Of a stretch of 64,000 bases of DNA, positions 33,967-41,947 are shown in pieces; the first letter of the stretch is position 1, and every line of letters starts with the position of its first letter. The DNA comes from Bacteroidales bacterium (GTDB lineage Bacteria > Bacteroidota > Bacteroidia > Bacteroidales > VadinHA17), in assembly GCA_016715075.1 (NCBI GenBank), contig JADKBK010000038.1, positions 62,001 to 126,000 on the forward strand, written 5' to 3'. Made by a program: the position numbers and the translations under genes. The notes under the pieces are model-generated. The model was not told where the DNA came from and did not search any database. It saw only the letters and a list, made by a program, of their open reading frames with translations.

Positions 33967-34007
33967 AAATGGGAGAATGGGAGAATGGGAGAATGGGAGA
34001 ATGGGAG
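33967..34007. repeat. 8-bp GGGAGAAT tandem repeat
   Basis: Five near-perfect units of GGGAGAAT start at 33968, and the array ends in degenerate GAGGAGAAT. It lies between the permease and ProC-like genes, a short spacer of about 125 nt. Short tandem arrays like this vary in copy number by slippage. Confidence 0.75.
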
Positions 34008-34084
34008 AAGAGGAGAATATTAACTATACTATGATAGAGGGAATTTAAAAGTGATGATTAAGTTTTAAACCAAGAAAAAATACT

Positions 34085-34855
34085 ATGAAAAAGTCAGTCG
34101 GCTTTATTGGTGGCGGAAGAATTACAGCAATTCTTCTTCATGCATTTAAGAACAAAAAAGAGTATTTCAGCAAAGTTGTTGTGGCAGAAACAAATAGTGA
34201 AGTGGCGGGAAAGCTTAAGTCGGTTTTCCCTGAAATTCTGATTGAGGATGCCTCTTCAGCAGCTGGTCAGGATATTGTTTTTATAGCACTTCATCCGCCG
34301 GTAATAATGGATACCCTGGAATTAGTAAGAAATTCAGTCAAATCCAATGCAATCATAATATCACTTGCTCCGAAAATAAGTCTGGGGAAAATGGCTTCAA
34401 AAATCATCAATTCAGGCAATCTTGCCAGGCTTATACCAAATGCCACTTCTTATATAAATAAAGGTTATAATCCCATATGTTTTGCCGGCGGATTTCATTC
34501 TGGGGCAAAAGATGAAATTCTCCATCTTATGGCACTTCTCGGTTCCATTTTTGAAGTACCGGAAGAAAAGCTTGAAAGCTATGCTGTTTTATCTGCTATG
34601 CTTCCGACATATTTCTGGTTTCAGTGGAAAGCCCTGGAGGAGATAGGACAAAAGACAGGAATGACTGAAAAAGAGGTTCAGGTTTCAATTTATGAAACTA
34701 TTTCCGCTTCGCTTGACCTGATGTATAAATCCGGACTAACTTCTGAAGAAGCGATGGATCTGATTCCCGTCAAACCGATCAGAGAACATGAAGAACAGAT
34801 AATCGAAATATATAACAGTAAGCTGATCGGATTATTTGAAAAGATTAAACCTTAG
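34085..34855 (+). CDS. Pyrroline-5-carboxylate reductase-like NAD(P) protein
   Basis: A 256-residue protein with an N-terminal Rossmann fold (VGFIGGGRITAILLHAF), the ProC-type segment IVFIALHPPVIMDTL, and ARLIPNATSYINKGY where ProC enzymes have the MPNTP region. The C-terminal half is helical as in the ProC dimerisation domain (ISASLDLMYKSGLTSEEAMD). It may not make proline: the dimerisation domain departs from normal ProC (usual GSGPAY segment absent), and it lies inside the arsenic island between a permease and arsC. Its role there is unknown. Confidence 0.72.
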   Translation: MKKSVGFIGGGRITAILLHAFKNKKEYFSKVVVAETNSEVAGKLKSVFPEILIEDASSAAGQDIVFIALHPPVIMDTLELVRNSVKSNAIIISLAPKISLGKMASKIINSGNLARLIPNATSYINKGYNPICFAGGFHSGAKDEILHLMALLGSIFEVPEEKLESYAVLSAMLPTYFWFQWKALEEIGQKTGMTEKEVQVSIYETISASLDLMYKSGLTSEEAMDLIPVKPIREHEEQIIEIYNSKLIGLFEKIKP

Positions 34856-34888
34856 ATTTGTAATTATAATAATTAAAAACTGAATCGG

Positions 34889-35056
34889 ATGTCATTGCTT
34901 AATTTCAGAATTAGACGGAATAGGAGATCAGGATTATTGAGATTTGTTTTTGTTCTTCTTGTCACAGGTGTCGTTATGACCGGATGTGCCACATCTCATA
35001 AATATAAAAAGGTGAAAGCAGTTCCGTGTCCCTGTGAGAAAGTAAACCATGCCTAG
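34889..35056 (+). CDS. Small lipoprotein with CPC motif
   Basis: A 55-residue reading frame, ATG 34889 to TAG 35054-35056. It has a basic N-terminus (FRIRRNRRSG), a hydrophobic stretch (LLRFVFVLLVTGVV) and a lipobox-like MTGC, giving a mature peptide of about 24 residues (ATSHKYKKVKAVPCPCEKVN). The CPC pair could bind a soft metal or metalloid. Similar tiny lipoproteins occur in Bacteroidota, to my memory without known function. It sits between the ProC-like gene and arsC with the same orientation. Confidence 0.65.
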   Translation: MSLLNFRIRRNRRSGLLRFVFVLLVTGVVMTGCATSHKYKKVKAVPCPCEKVNHA

Positions 35057-35144
35057 AGTTTTTTTCCTGGCTGACCAATAATATTGAAAACTTATCTTAA
35101 CGATGATAAAAACTAAATACTCATTTTGTAATAATTGATTTTTT

Positions 35145-35555
35145 ATGAAAATACTGATACTATGTACCGGGAATAGTTGCCGCAGCCAGATGGCTCATGG
35201 CTTTCTCGAGTCATTTGACAAAAGGATGGAGGTCTTTTCAGCCGGAACAGAGCCTGCCGCAAGGGTCAATCCCATGGCTGTTGATGTAATGAAGAAGGCA
35301 GGGATCGATATCAGCGGCCATAAGCCTGCTCTTGTTGACCAATACCTTAATGAGACCTGGGATTATGTTATTACTGTCTGCGATAAGGCAAACGAAACTT
35401 GTCCGGTATTCCCCGGAAAGGTGAGGAACCGCCTGCATATGGGTTTTGAAGATCCTTCTGAATTCAAAGCGTCGTATGTAGAAGTCCTCAACGAATTTTA
35501 CAGGATCAGGAATGAGATCAGGGATGAGTTTTATAAGCTCTATGAAAAGAACTGA
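35145..35555 (+). CDS. arsC: Thioredoxin-coupled arsenate reductase
   Basis: A 136-residue protein of low-molecular-weight phosphatase fold reducing As(V) to As(III). The P-loop is CTGNSCRSQMAHGF with catalytic Cys7 and Arg. The redox cysteines are in TVCDKANETCPVF, and the general acid is in GFEDPSEF. This Cys triad defines the thioredoxin-dependent class. Its As(III) product feeds ArsM and ACR3, encoded directly downstream (10 nt to arsM). Confidence 0.93.
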   Translation: MKILILCTGNSCRSQMAHGFLESFDKRMEVFSAGTEPAARVNPMAVDVMKKAGIDISGHKPALVDQYLNETWDYVITVCDKANETCPVFPGKVRNRLHMGFEDPSEFKASYVEVLNEFYRIRNEIRDEFYKLYEKN

Positions 35556-35565
35556 AGAATAAATT

Positions 35566-36369
35566 ATGAAACCGGAAGAGTTAAAAAAAGTTGTAAGAGA
35601 AAAATACGGAGAGATAGCAAGCGGTAAAGAAGCAGAGGCAGGATCCTGCTGTTGTGGTACTTCCGGATGCTGTTCAGGCTCTGACTACACTGTATTCAGT
35701 GAAGACTACAACCTTAAGGAAGGTTATAATCCTGAGGCGGACCTGCATCTGGGTTGTGGTATACCGACCGATTTTGCAGACATAGCTGAAGGAGATCATG
35801 TACTTGATCTGGGGAGCGGGGCTGGCAATGACTGCTTTGTCGCACGGGCTATTGTTGGTGAGACCGGAAAGGTAACTGGTCTCGACATGACTGAACAGAT
35901 GATTTTAAAAGCAAAAGAGAATTGTGCAAAACTGAATTTTAAAAATGTTGAGTTTGTTTCTGGTGATATAGAGGAGATGCCTTTCGGGGAGAACACTTTT
36001 GATGTGGTAATTTCAAATTGTGTTCTCAACCTGGTTCCTGATAAGCGGAAAGCATTCAGCGAGATAAACAGAGTATTAAAACCAGGCGGTCACTTCTGCG
36101 TTTCAGATGTTGTCATAAAGGGAGATCTTCCTGAAAATCTCAGACAGGATGCAGAAATGTATGCCGGATGTGTTTCTGGAGCAATAGATATTAAGATTTA
36201 TCTTGAAATTATTAATGATGCAGGTTTTGAGGGAGTAAAAATCCATAAGCAAAAACGGATCTCCTTGCCTGTTGCATTGTTGTCGGGTTACCTTTCCGGG
36301 GATGAGATTAAAGAATTGAATGAAGGGGAAAATGGCATCTTCAGTATAACTGTTTCAGCAGATAAATAA
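35566..36369 (+). CDS. arsM: Arsenite S-adenosylmethionine methyltransferase
   Basis: A 267-residue class I methyltransferase. The Cys-rich N-terminal loop (GSCCCGTSGCCSGSDY) is typical of bacterial ArsM. The SAM site is LDLGSGAGNDCFVARAIVG, with the conserved cysteine in NDCF, and the second As-binding cysteine in YAGCVSGAID. NCVLNLVPDKRKAF is motif IV. It methylates As(III) to mono- and dimethyl species, which may leave by diffusion or through the CxC permease encoded upstream. 10 nt after arsC. Confidence 0.93.
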   Translation: MKPEELKKVVREKYGEIASGKEAEAGSCCCGTSGCCSGSDYTVFSEDYNLKEGYNPEADLHLGCGIPTDFADIAEGDHVLDLGSGAGNDCFVARAIVGETGKVTGLDMTEQMILKAKENCAKLNFKNVEFVSGDIEEMPFGENTFDVVISNCVLNLVPDKRKAFSEINRVLKPGGHFCVSDVVIKGDLPENLRQDAEMYAGCVSGAIDIKIYLEIINDAGFEGVKIHKQKRISLPVALLSGYLSGDEIKELNEGENGIFSITVSADK

Positions 36370-36424
36370 GACCTCCCATTAAACTGTAACCTTTCAGAGC
36401 CAGTATTTACATCATACTTAATAT

Positions 36425-37500
36425 ATGAAGCCACGACTTAAATTTCTTGACAGGTATCTTACATTATGGATATTCCTTGCAATGTTTACAGGAGTTTTTT
36501 CAGGTTATTTTTTTCCCTCAATTGCAGCATTCTGGGATTCCCTGAAAGTTTCACCTGATAGTACAACAAATATCCCGATTGCCATAGGCCTGATCCTGAT
36601 GATGTATCCTCCCCTTGCAAAAGTGAGATATGAGGAGCTGGGAGGTGTTTTCAGGAATATTAAAATACTGAGTCTGTCACTTATTCAGAACTGGATTATA
36701 GGACCGGTTCTTATGTTTGCTCTTGCAATAATTTTCTTTAAGCTTTTTCCAGGGAAGGATAATTCAAATCTACCCTATATGTATGGAATTATCATGATAG
36801 GATTGGCCCGCTGCATAGCCATGGTTATTGTCTGGAACGATCTTGCAAAGGGTGATGCCGAATACTGTGCCGGGCTGGTTGCATTTAATTCCATATTTCA
36901 GGTATTGCTCTTTTCAGTCTATGCCTGGTTTTTTATAGCGATTATGCCCGGCTGGTTCGGAGTGCCAACCAATTCGGTGGTTGAAAAAATAACTATCGGA
37001 CAAATTGCCCGGAGTGTTTTTATCTATCTGGGGATCCCTTTTATTGCCGGCTTTCTGACCAGATTTATTCTGATAAAGGTAAAAAGCAGGGAGTGGTATC
37101 ATACCAAGGTTCATACCAAAAGATAAGTCCGATAACACTTATTGCTTTATTATTCACGATTGTAGTCATGTTCTCCCTGAAAGGGGAATACATTGTTAAG
37201 TTGCCTTTTGATGTCATTATGATCGCCATTCCGCTGGTGATTTATTTCATCCTGATGTTTATGTTTTCTTTTTTTATGAGCAGGAAGGCAGGAGCCAACT
37301 ATGAACAGTCAACTACCTTGTCCTTTACCGCTGCAAGCAATAATTTTGAACTTGCCATTGCAGTTGCCATAGCCGTTTTCGGAATAAATTCGGGAGAGGC
37401 TTTTACAGCAGTAATCGGGCCATTGGTTGAGGTACCGGTAATGATAGCCCTGGTTAATGTTGCACTGTTCTTCAAAAAGAGATATTTTCGACAGGTTTAA
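36425..37500 (+). CDS. acr3: ACR3-type arsenite efflux transporter, frameshifted
   Basis: A ten-helix As(III)/H+ antiporter. MKPRLKFLDRYLTLWIFLAM opens the protein, and the essential cysteine lies in GLARCIAMVIVWNDLAKGDAEY. The frame breaks near 37120 (stop after VKSREWYHTKVHTKR). The remainder follows in another frame: KISPITLIALLFTIVVMFSL and then FTAASNNFELAIAVAIAVFG. Two extra bases, in GG (37108-37109) and AAAA (37118-37121), explain the break; without them the join reads KFIPKISPIT, as in relatives, and the protein has 357 residues. It closes the arsenic operon and overlaps the convergent UroD gene by 4 nt. Confidence 0.88.
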
Positions 37501-38597
37501 CAAACTCCAAATTCCCTGGCGGCCTGTATCATTGTTTCTATAGTCTCAACCGACACGTCGGGCTGAAGTATATGTGCCGGTGCCAGGAGATAGCCGTTGC
37601 CTTTTGCAAGGATGGCAATTCTCTCTCTTATTTCAGCCCTGATCTTTTCTTTATCTCCTGATGGAAGCAACGATTGCTGGTCAATACCTCCGAAGAAAGA
37701 TATTCTGTCTCCATACCTGTCTTTCAGTTCCTGGGGATCTGAACCGGGAACATTTGGCTGAACAGGGTTATATACATCTACTCCTATTTCAATAAAATCA
37801 TCGATCAGAGGTGCAACTGCGCCGTCGGAATGCATAATAACTATCAGTTCAGGATTTTCCCTTCTTAACTTTTCTATCATTCTTTTGTGCCGGGGTTTGA
37901 ATCTTATCCTCCAGTCTTCCGGCGATATCAGCGTCGATGTCTGGCTGCCCAGATCTTCACCAAACCATATGGCATCCACCCCGGATCTTACAAGCTGCAG
38001 GGCAAGCCCTGTACTCCACTCTTCAACACGGGCATTAAGAATTTCAAGCCATGGCTCATCACACATCATACCCACCATGTATTTCTCCAGTCCGGTCAGA
38101 TGCCAGGCCATCTCAAACAATGAAATCTCAACATCACCAATAACAAAATAGTCTTTTGCAAATCTGTCAATATCCCATTTTGCCTTATCAAATCTTCCGA
38201 TGCCATAAGGATCAGGAAAAGAATAATTTTCAATATCGCTGACCGTTGCTGCATCTTCAAGTGGGCATTTTACCACTTCAACGTATAGTGCTGTCGGTTT
38301 CATGTGCATCCCGAATTCATTCATAGTGATATCATCCCTGACAACCTCCGGTCTATATCCGTCTGCCACAGTACCTCCGACGACAACTACATCACTGCCC
38401 ATTCTGGTCCTGATCTCATTTGCAGAAATCCGGTATGTGAGATCTTCATAGTATGAGAGTGCATAATCGGGCTTTATGCCAAGCTTTTTCCCAAACGATT
38501 CAGTATGCTGCCTGCAAAGATCAAACTGAACAGGAACCCTGTCGGGGTTTCCCTCTTTTTTCCTCAAAGCCCTGAAAACCCTCTCTTTTGAATTCAT
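37497..38597 (-). CDS. Uroporphyrinogen-decarboxylase-fold protein (MtaA/CmuA-like)
   Basis: A 366-residue TIM-barrel protein. The N-terminus (MNSKERVFRALRKKEGNPDR) is that of the URO-D superfamily. Further features are VIGDVEISLFEMAWHLTG, VDAIWFGEDLGSQ, IVIMHSDGAVAPLIDDFIEI and ISFFGGIDQQSLLP. The heme enzyme HemE has other N-terminal motifs, so this is more likely a methyltransferase of the corrinoid or thiol-methyl type, as in MtaA and CmuA. No corrinoid protein gene is nearby. It may be transcribed after the crcB-DUF190 pair. Confidence 0.8.
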   Translation of the reverse strand: MNSKERVFRALRKKEGNPDRVPVQFDLCRQHTESFGKKLGIKPDYALSYYEDLTYRISANEIRTRMGSDVVVVGGTVADGYRPEVVRDDITMNEFGMHMKPTALYVEVVKCPLEDAATVSDIENYSFPDPYGIGRFDKAKWDIDRFAKDYFVIGDVEISLFEMAWHLTGLEKYMVGMMCDEPWLEILNARVEEWSTGLALQLVRSGVDAIWFGEDLGSQTSTLISPEDWRIRFKPRHKRMIEKLRRENPELIVIMHSDGAVAPLIDDFIEIGVDVYNPVQPNVPGSDPQELKDRYGDRISFFGGIDQQSLLPSGDKEKIRAEIRERIAILAKGNGYLLAPAHILQPDVSVETIETMIQAAREFGVC

Positions 38598-38641
38598 AAC
38601 CTTTTTATTTCAGTTTTAAAAATGTCTTACTTATCCTGCAA

Positions 38642-38995
38642 CTATGTTTTATTTCCCTGTTTATGCATCAGGACTGTTGTTTCATCAACAGTGATAATAT
38701 GTCCTTTCCCGATACTTTCAAAAAGGGATTTAAAAGATTCTATAAATGAATCAATTTTCTGTGGTTCATCAATTATCTCAACAACGAGGGGGACTTTTTC
38801 ACTTATTTCCCATAGTTTATTGGTGTAAATTTCACTGCTGGCGCCATAACCCATTATCCCTTTAAGAACAGTAGCACCAGTCAGACCATGCTTCCTGGCC
38901 GAATATACAATCACCTCGTAAAGTGGTGAGTGTTCATACTTATCGGTCGAACTTATATAGATCCTCAGTCGTTTGGCTTTGTCATTCGGTTTCAT
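38642..38995 (-). CDS. DUF190 protein
   Basis: A 117-residue cytosolic ferredoxin-fold protein resembling nitrogen PII. It shows RLRIYISSTDKYEHSPLYEV, RKHGLTGATVLKGIMGYG and PLVVEIIDEPQKIDSFIE. DUF190 genes regularly sit beside crcB/fluC, as here: the crcB stop lies 4 nt upstream. A regulatory or accessory role in fluoride export is inferred from that partnership. Confidence 0.87.
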   Translation of the reverse strand: MKPNDKAKRLRIYISSTDKYEHSPLYEVIVYSARKHGLTGATVLKGIMGYGASSEIYTNKLWEISEKVPLVVEIIDEPQKIDSFIESFKSLFESIGKGHIITVDETTVLMHKQGNKT

Positions 38996-38999
38996 ATTC

Positions 39000-39377
39000 T
39001 TAAAATAGTCTGGTTATCACAACTCCCAGGAATGTTGCTGTTATTCCAAGGAAGACACTTAATCCTGTATAAAGCAGGAAATGAAAGAAGTCTCCATCGC
39101 GAATCAAAGCAAGATTTTCATTTGCAAATGTGGAGAAAGTGGTGAATCCACCACAGAAGCCGACGGCAAGGAACATTTTCCATCCGGATGTGAGCAGCGA
39201 ACTCTTTTCGGAAAACCCGTATATCAATCCGATAAGAAAGCAGCCGGTGATATTCACAAAAAAAGTTCCGAAAGGAAAGGCAACGGTTAGATTTTCCTGT
39301 ATAAAGCGTGAAGCAAGAAACCTCGATATGCTTCCAAGAAATCCGCCAGTCCCAACCAGTAAAAGTGTTTTAATCAT
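39000..39377 (-). CDS. crcB: Fluoride channel Fluc/CrcB
   Basis: A 125-residue, four-helix dual-topology membrane protein. It shows GGFLGSISRFLASRF, PFGTFFVNITGCFLIG and GFCGGFTTFSTFANE, the last carrying the Phe/Thr/Ser filter region of Fluc channels. It lets F- leave the cell. Only one crcB gene is seen, so a homodimer is expected. The upstream 190 nt does not show a fluoride-riboswitch pattern that I can recognise; a small 6-bp hairpin at 39444-39460 is the only structure. Confidence 0.92.
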   Translation of the reverse strand: MIKTLLLVGTGGFLGSISRFLASRFIQENLTVAFPFGTFFVNITGCFLIGLIYGFSEKSSLLTSGWKMFLAVGFCGGFTTFSTFANENLALIRDGDFFHFLLYTGLSVFLGITATFLGVVITRLF

Positions 39378-39443
39378 GATATGAGGAGCATTCTTAATTA
39401 AAGGCTGGAATAATATTCATTCAACAAACATATTCTTTTCCTG

Positions 39444-39460
39444 AGAGTGACCGGCACTCT
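39444..39460. promoter_or_regulatory. Small dyad between crcB and the phosphoesterase gene
   Basis: AGAGTG-ACCGG-CACTCT, a perfect 6-bp inverted repeat, about 67 nt upstream of crcB on its leader side. It could be an operator or part of a leader structure. It does not match the fluoride-riboswitch consensus. Confidence 0.35.
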
Positions 39461-39533
39461 TCACTGCTGTCATACGAAAGTAACAATTATTTTTATTTTA
39501 ATGAATTTGATGCAGGATAACCCGGATTCATAT

Positions 39534-39541
39534 TATTTTTG
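39534..39541 (+). promoter_or_regulatory. Candidate -7 box of the phosphoesterase operon
   Basis: TATTTTTG, a TAnnTTTG match 27 nt before the phosphoesterase start. It would drive the phosphoesterase, isomerase-like and phosphatase genes, which follow closely on one strand. Confidence 0.4.
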
Positions 39542-39568
39542 GATCAATTAATACTAAACTGATCTGAA

Positions 39569-40477
39569 ATGAAAATGAACAATTCATCCTTTGTCAGGGT
39601 TTTTGTGCTTACGGCCGTTATTACACTCTCCCTTTTTGCATGTACAAAGAAACATGAAAAGGAGGATTTTACATTTGTTTTCATGACTGATATACATCTG
39701 ACCCAGAACCGGAACGCAGTTGCCGGATTTAGTCAGGCGATAAATACAATTAACGAGTTGAATCCGGAATTCGTTATCACCGGCGGCGATCTGATAATGG
39801 ACGCTCTCGGGCAGCGTTATTCAGCTGCAGATTCTCTTTATAACCTTTACTCCGGGACTGTGAAAAATCTTACGATGCCTGTGTATAATACGATGGGGAA
39901 TCATGAAATATACGGCATACTAAGGGAAAGCGGAGCTGATACTCTTGATCCGGAGTACGGGGAGAAAATGTTTGAAAAAAGAATCGGCAAATCATATTAT
40001 TCTTTCATACATAAGGGATGGAAATTTATTATTCTTAACTCTGTTGAAGATACCAGGAAGAATGGTTATACAGGTCAGATAGACGATGCACAGATTGAGT
40101 GGATAAAAAAAGAGCTCCAGGAAACCGATAAACAAACGCCGATAGCAATCAGCACCCATATCCCATTTATCACTGCAAATACTCAAAAGTATATCGGGAC
40201 CACAGTGGCTAATGATTCATCAGCTGTTATCTTCAACGGTAAAGAGGTCCTGGACCTTTTCATAGGTTATAACCTGAAGCTTGTAATGCAGGGACATCTC
40301 CACACAGTGGAAGATATTTATATTGACGGGATCCATTTCATAACCGGCGGTGCTGTCAGCGCTGCCTGGTGGACTGGCGCAAACAAGGATTTTGAAGAAG
40401 GATTTATGCTTTTCTCGGTTAAAAAAGGAGATCTAAGCTGGAAGTATATTGATTATGGATGGGTTATAAAAAATTAA
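39569..40477 (+). CDS. Exported calcineurin-like metallophosphoesterase
   Basis: A 302-residue lipoprotein: signal VFVLTAVITLSLFAC with the lipid cysteine near residue 25. All five dimetal motifs are visible: FMTDIHL, GGDLIMD, MGNHEIY, STHIPF and MQGHLHT. It hydrolyses a phosphomono- or diester in the periplasm or at the outer membrane. The stop overlaps the frame start of the isomerase-like gene; the preferred ATG of that gene is 2 nt later, so the two are coupled. Substrate unknown, perhaps a sugar phosphate given the neighbour. Confidence 0.88.
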   Translation: MKMNNSSFVRVFVLTAVITLSLFACTKKHEKEDFTFVFMTDIHLTQNRNAVAGFSQAINTINELNPEFVITGGDLIMDALGQRYSAADSLYNLYSGTVKNLTMPVYNTMGNHEIYGILRESGADTLDPEYGEKMFEKRIGKSYYSFIHKGWKFIILNSVEDTRKNGYTGQIDDAQIEWIKKELQETDKQTPIAISTHIPFITANTQKYIGTTVANDSSAVIFNGKEVLDLFIGYNLKLVMQGHLHTVEDIYIDGIHFITGGAVSAAWWTGANKDFEEGFMLFSVKKGDLSWKYIDYGWVIKN

Positions 40478-40479
40478 CT

Positions 40480-41904
40480 ATGGATTCCGGGATTAAAATT
40501 GGTTTGTTTGGAATTGGCCTTGATACTTACTGGGGCCAGTTTGATGGATTGCTTGATAAATTATTGTCTTTCCAGCTGAGGATAAAACAACGGCTAGAGC
40601 AATCAGGTGCAGTTGTCACAGATGCAGGGATGGTTGACAATCCTGATAAAGCAATAGCGGCTGCCGAGCTTTTCCGTGAAAAGGGCGTCGACCTTATCTT
40701 TCTTAATATTTCAACCTATGCTCTTTCACATAATGTCCTTCCATTGATTCAGAGGGTAAGCTGCCCTGTCATCGTACTGAATCTACAACCATCGGAAGCA
40801 ATTGATTATGCGAAATTCAATGCGATAGGTGACAGGGGCAAAATGACCGGGGAGTGGCTTTCATATTGCCAGGGGTGCGTAACCCCTGAGCTGGCAAGCG
40901 TATTTAAAAGGGCTGGTATAAAATATCACCTTATATCAGGCTACCTGGAAGAAGATTATGTCTGGCATGAAATAGATGAGTGGATCAACGCCACCTCTGC
41001 TATGATTACAATGAAAAACTGCAGGGTGGGAGTGATGGGCCATTACTACAATGGAATGCTTGATGTTTACAGTGATATCACGAAGCTGGCAGCTGTCTTC
41101 GGAAGTCATTTTGAGCTGATAGAATTTGGGGTGCTTAAGAATCTAAGAGATAAAGTTTTACCTCATGAGGTCATCTCAAAGACCGGTGAATTCAAAAACT
41201 GGTTCGCCGTTTCAGAGGAGTGCCCGGACGAAGATATGGAGGCAGCTGCAGTCACCTCTGTTGCTCTTGACAAGCTTGCAGGAAGATTCAGACTGGGTGC
41301 CCTTGCCTATTATTATGAAGGAGAAGGTGATCCTGATTATGAAAAGATAGTTACAACATTAATACCCGGCATGACCCTGCTCACTGGCAGGAATATACCT
41401 GCTGCAGGAGAGTGCGAAGTTAAGAATGTTCTGGCTATGAAAATTATGGATTCATTTAATTCAGGTGGCAGCTTCTCAGAGTTCTATGCCATGGATTTCA
41501 ATGACGATATAGTGCTTCTGGGTCATGACGGCCCCGCTCATTTCAAAATTGCAGATGGCAGGGTAGGACTGGTCCCGCTGCCGGTGTTTCATGGGAAGCC
41601 GGGTAAAGGTTTGTCAATCCAGATGAAGGTTGTCAATGGACCTGTAACAATACTTTCCGTTTGTGAGGATGGGAATGGCAATATCAGCCTTCTCACTGCC
41701 CAGGGTGAATCCGTCCCCGGTCCGACTCTTCAGATAGGCAATACAAACAGCCGGTATAAATTTCCGGTTTCAGCCAGGGAATTCATTGATAACTGGTCCA
41801 AAGCCGGACCTTCTCATCATTGTGCTATAGGTGTAGGGAACTGGTCGTCGACAATCTGTAAGCTTGCTGATCTGCTGGGAACCGGCTTTACAAGGATTTG
41901 CTGA
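40480..41904 (+). CDS. L-fucose/L-arabinose isomerase-like protein
   Basis: A 474-residue protein from the ATG at 40480 (MDSGIKIGLFGIGLDTYWGQ). It has the ketol-isomerase N-terminal domain with FREKGVDLIFLNISTYALS, metal-site-like acidic segments VSEECPDEDMEAAAV, and GHDGPAHFKIADGRVGLVPLP near the C-terminus. It belongs to the broad L-fucose/L-arabinose isomerase family, but such paralogues often have altered specificity. With a phosphoesterase before it and a phosphatase after it, sugar or sugar-phosphate turnover is likely. Confidence 0.78.
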   Translation: MDSGIKIGLFGIGLDTYWGQFDGLLDKLLSFQLRIKQRLEQSGAVVTDAGMVDNPDKAIAAAELFREKGVDLIFLNISTYALSHNVLPLIQRVSCPVIVLNLQPSEAIDYAKFNAIGDRGKMTGEWLSYCQGCVTPELASVFKRAGIKYHLISGYLEEDYVWHEIDEWINATSAMITMKNCRVGVMGHYYNGMLDVYSDITKLAAVFGSHFELIEFGVLKNLRDKVLPHEVISKTGEFKNWFAVSEECPDEDMEAAAVTSVALDKLAGRFRLGALAYYYEGEGDPDYEKIVTTLIPGMTLLTGRNIPAAGECEVKNVLAMKIMDSFNSGGSFSEFYAMDFNDDIVLLGHDGPAHFKIADGRVGLVPLPVFHGKPGKGLSIQMKVVNGPVTILSVCEDGNGNISLLTAQGESVPGPTLQIGNTNSRYKFPVSAREFIDNWSKAGPSHHCAIGVGNWSSTICKLADLLGTGFTRIC

Positions 41905-41947
41905 AAACATTGTTTTATTGATCATTGCCTGTAGAAAAAAGTTATTT

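Noticed and set aside
34085..34100. Third copy of the GAAAAAGTC palindromic element
   Set aside because: The words occur within the start of the ProC-like gene and lack the AACCGC core and mirror arm.
34904..34922. Third ArsR operator (ATTTCAGAATTAGACGGAAT)
   Set aside because: Arms are degenerate and it lies inside the coding region of the small lipoprotein.
37497..38597. hemE (heme-synthesis uroporphyrinogen decarboxylase)
   Set aside because: The N-terminal substrate-binding arginine motif of HemE is not seen; the protein fits the MtaA/CmuA-like branch better.
38780..38800. ACTTTTTC right end of another palindromic element
   Set aside because: It lies in DUF190 coding sequence with no matching left arm.
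39378..39568. Fluoride riboswitch ahead of crcB
   Set aside because: I could not find the conserved pseudoknot words of the crcB motif in the leader; only a short dyad is present.
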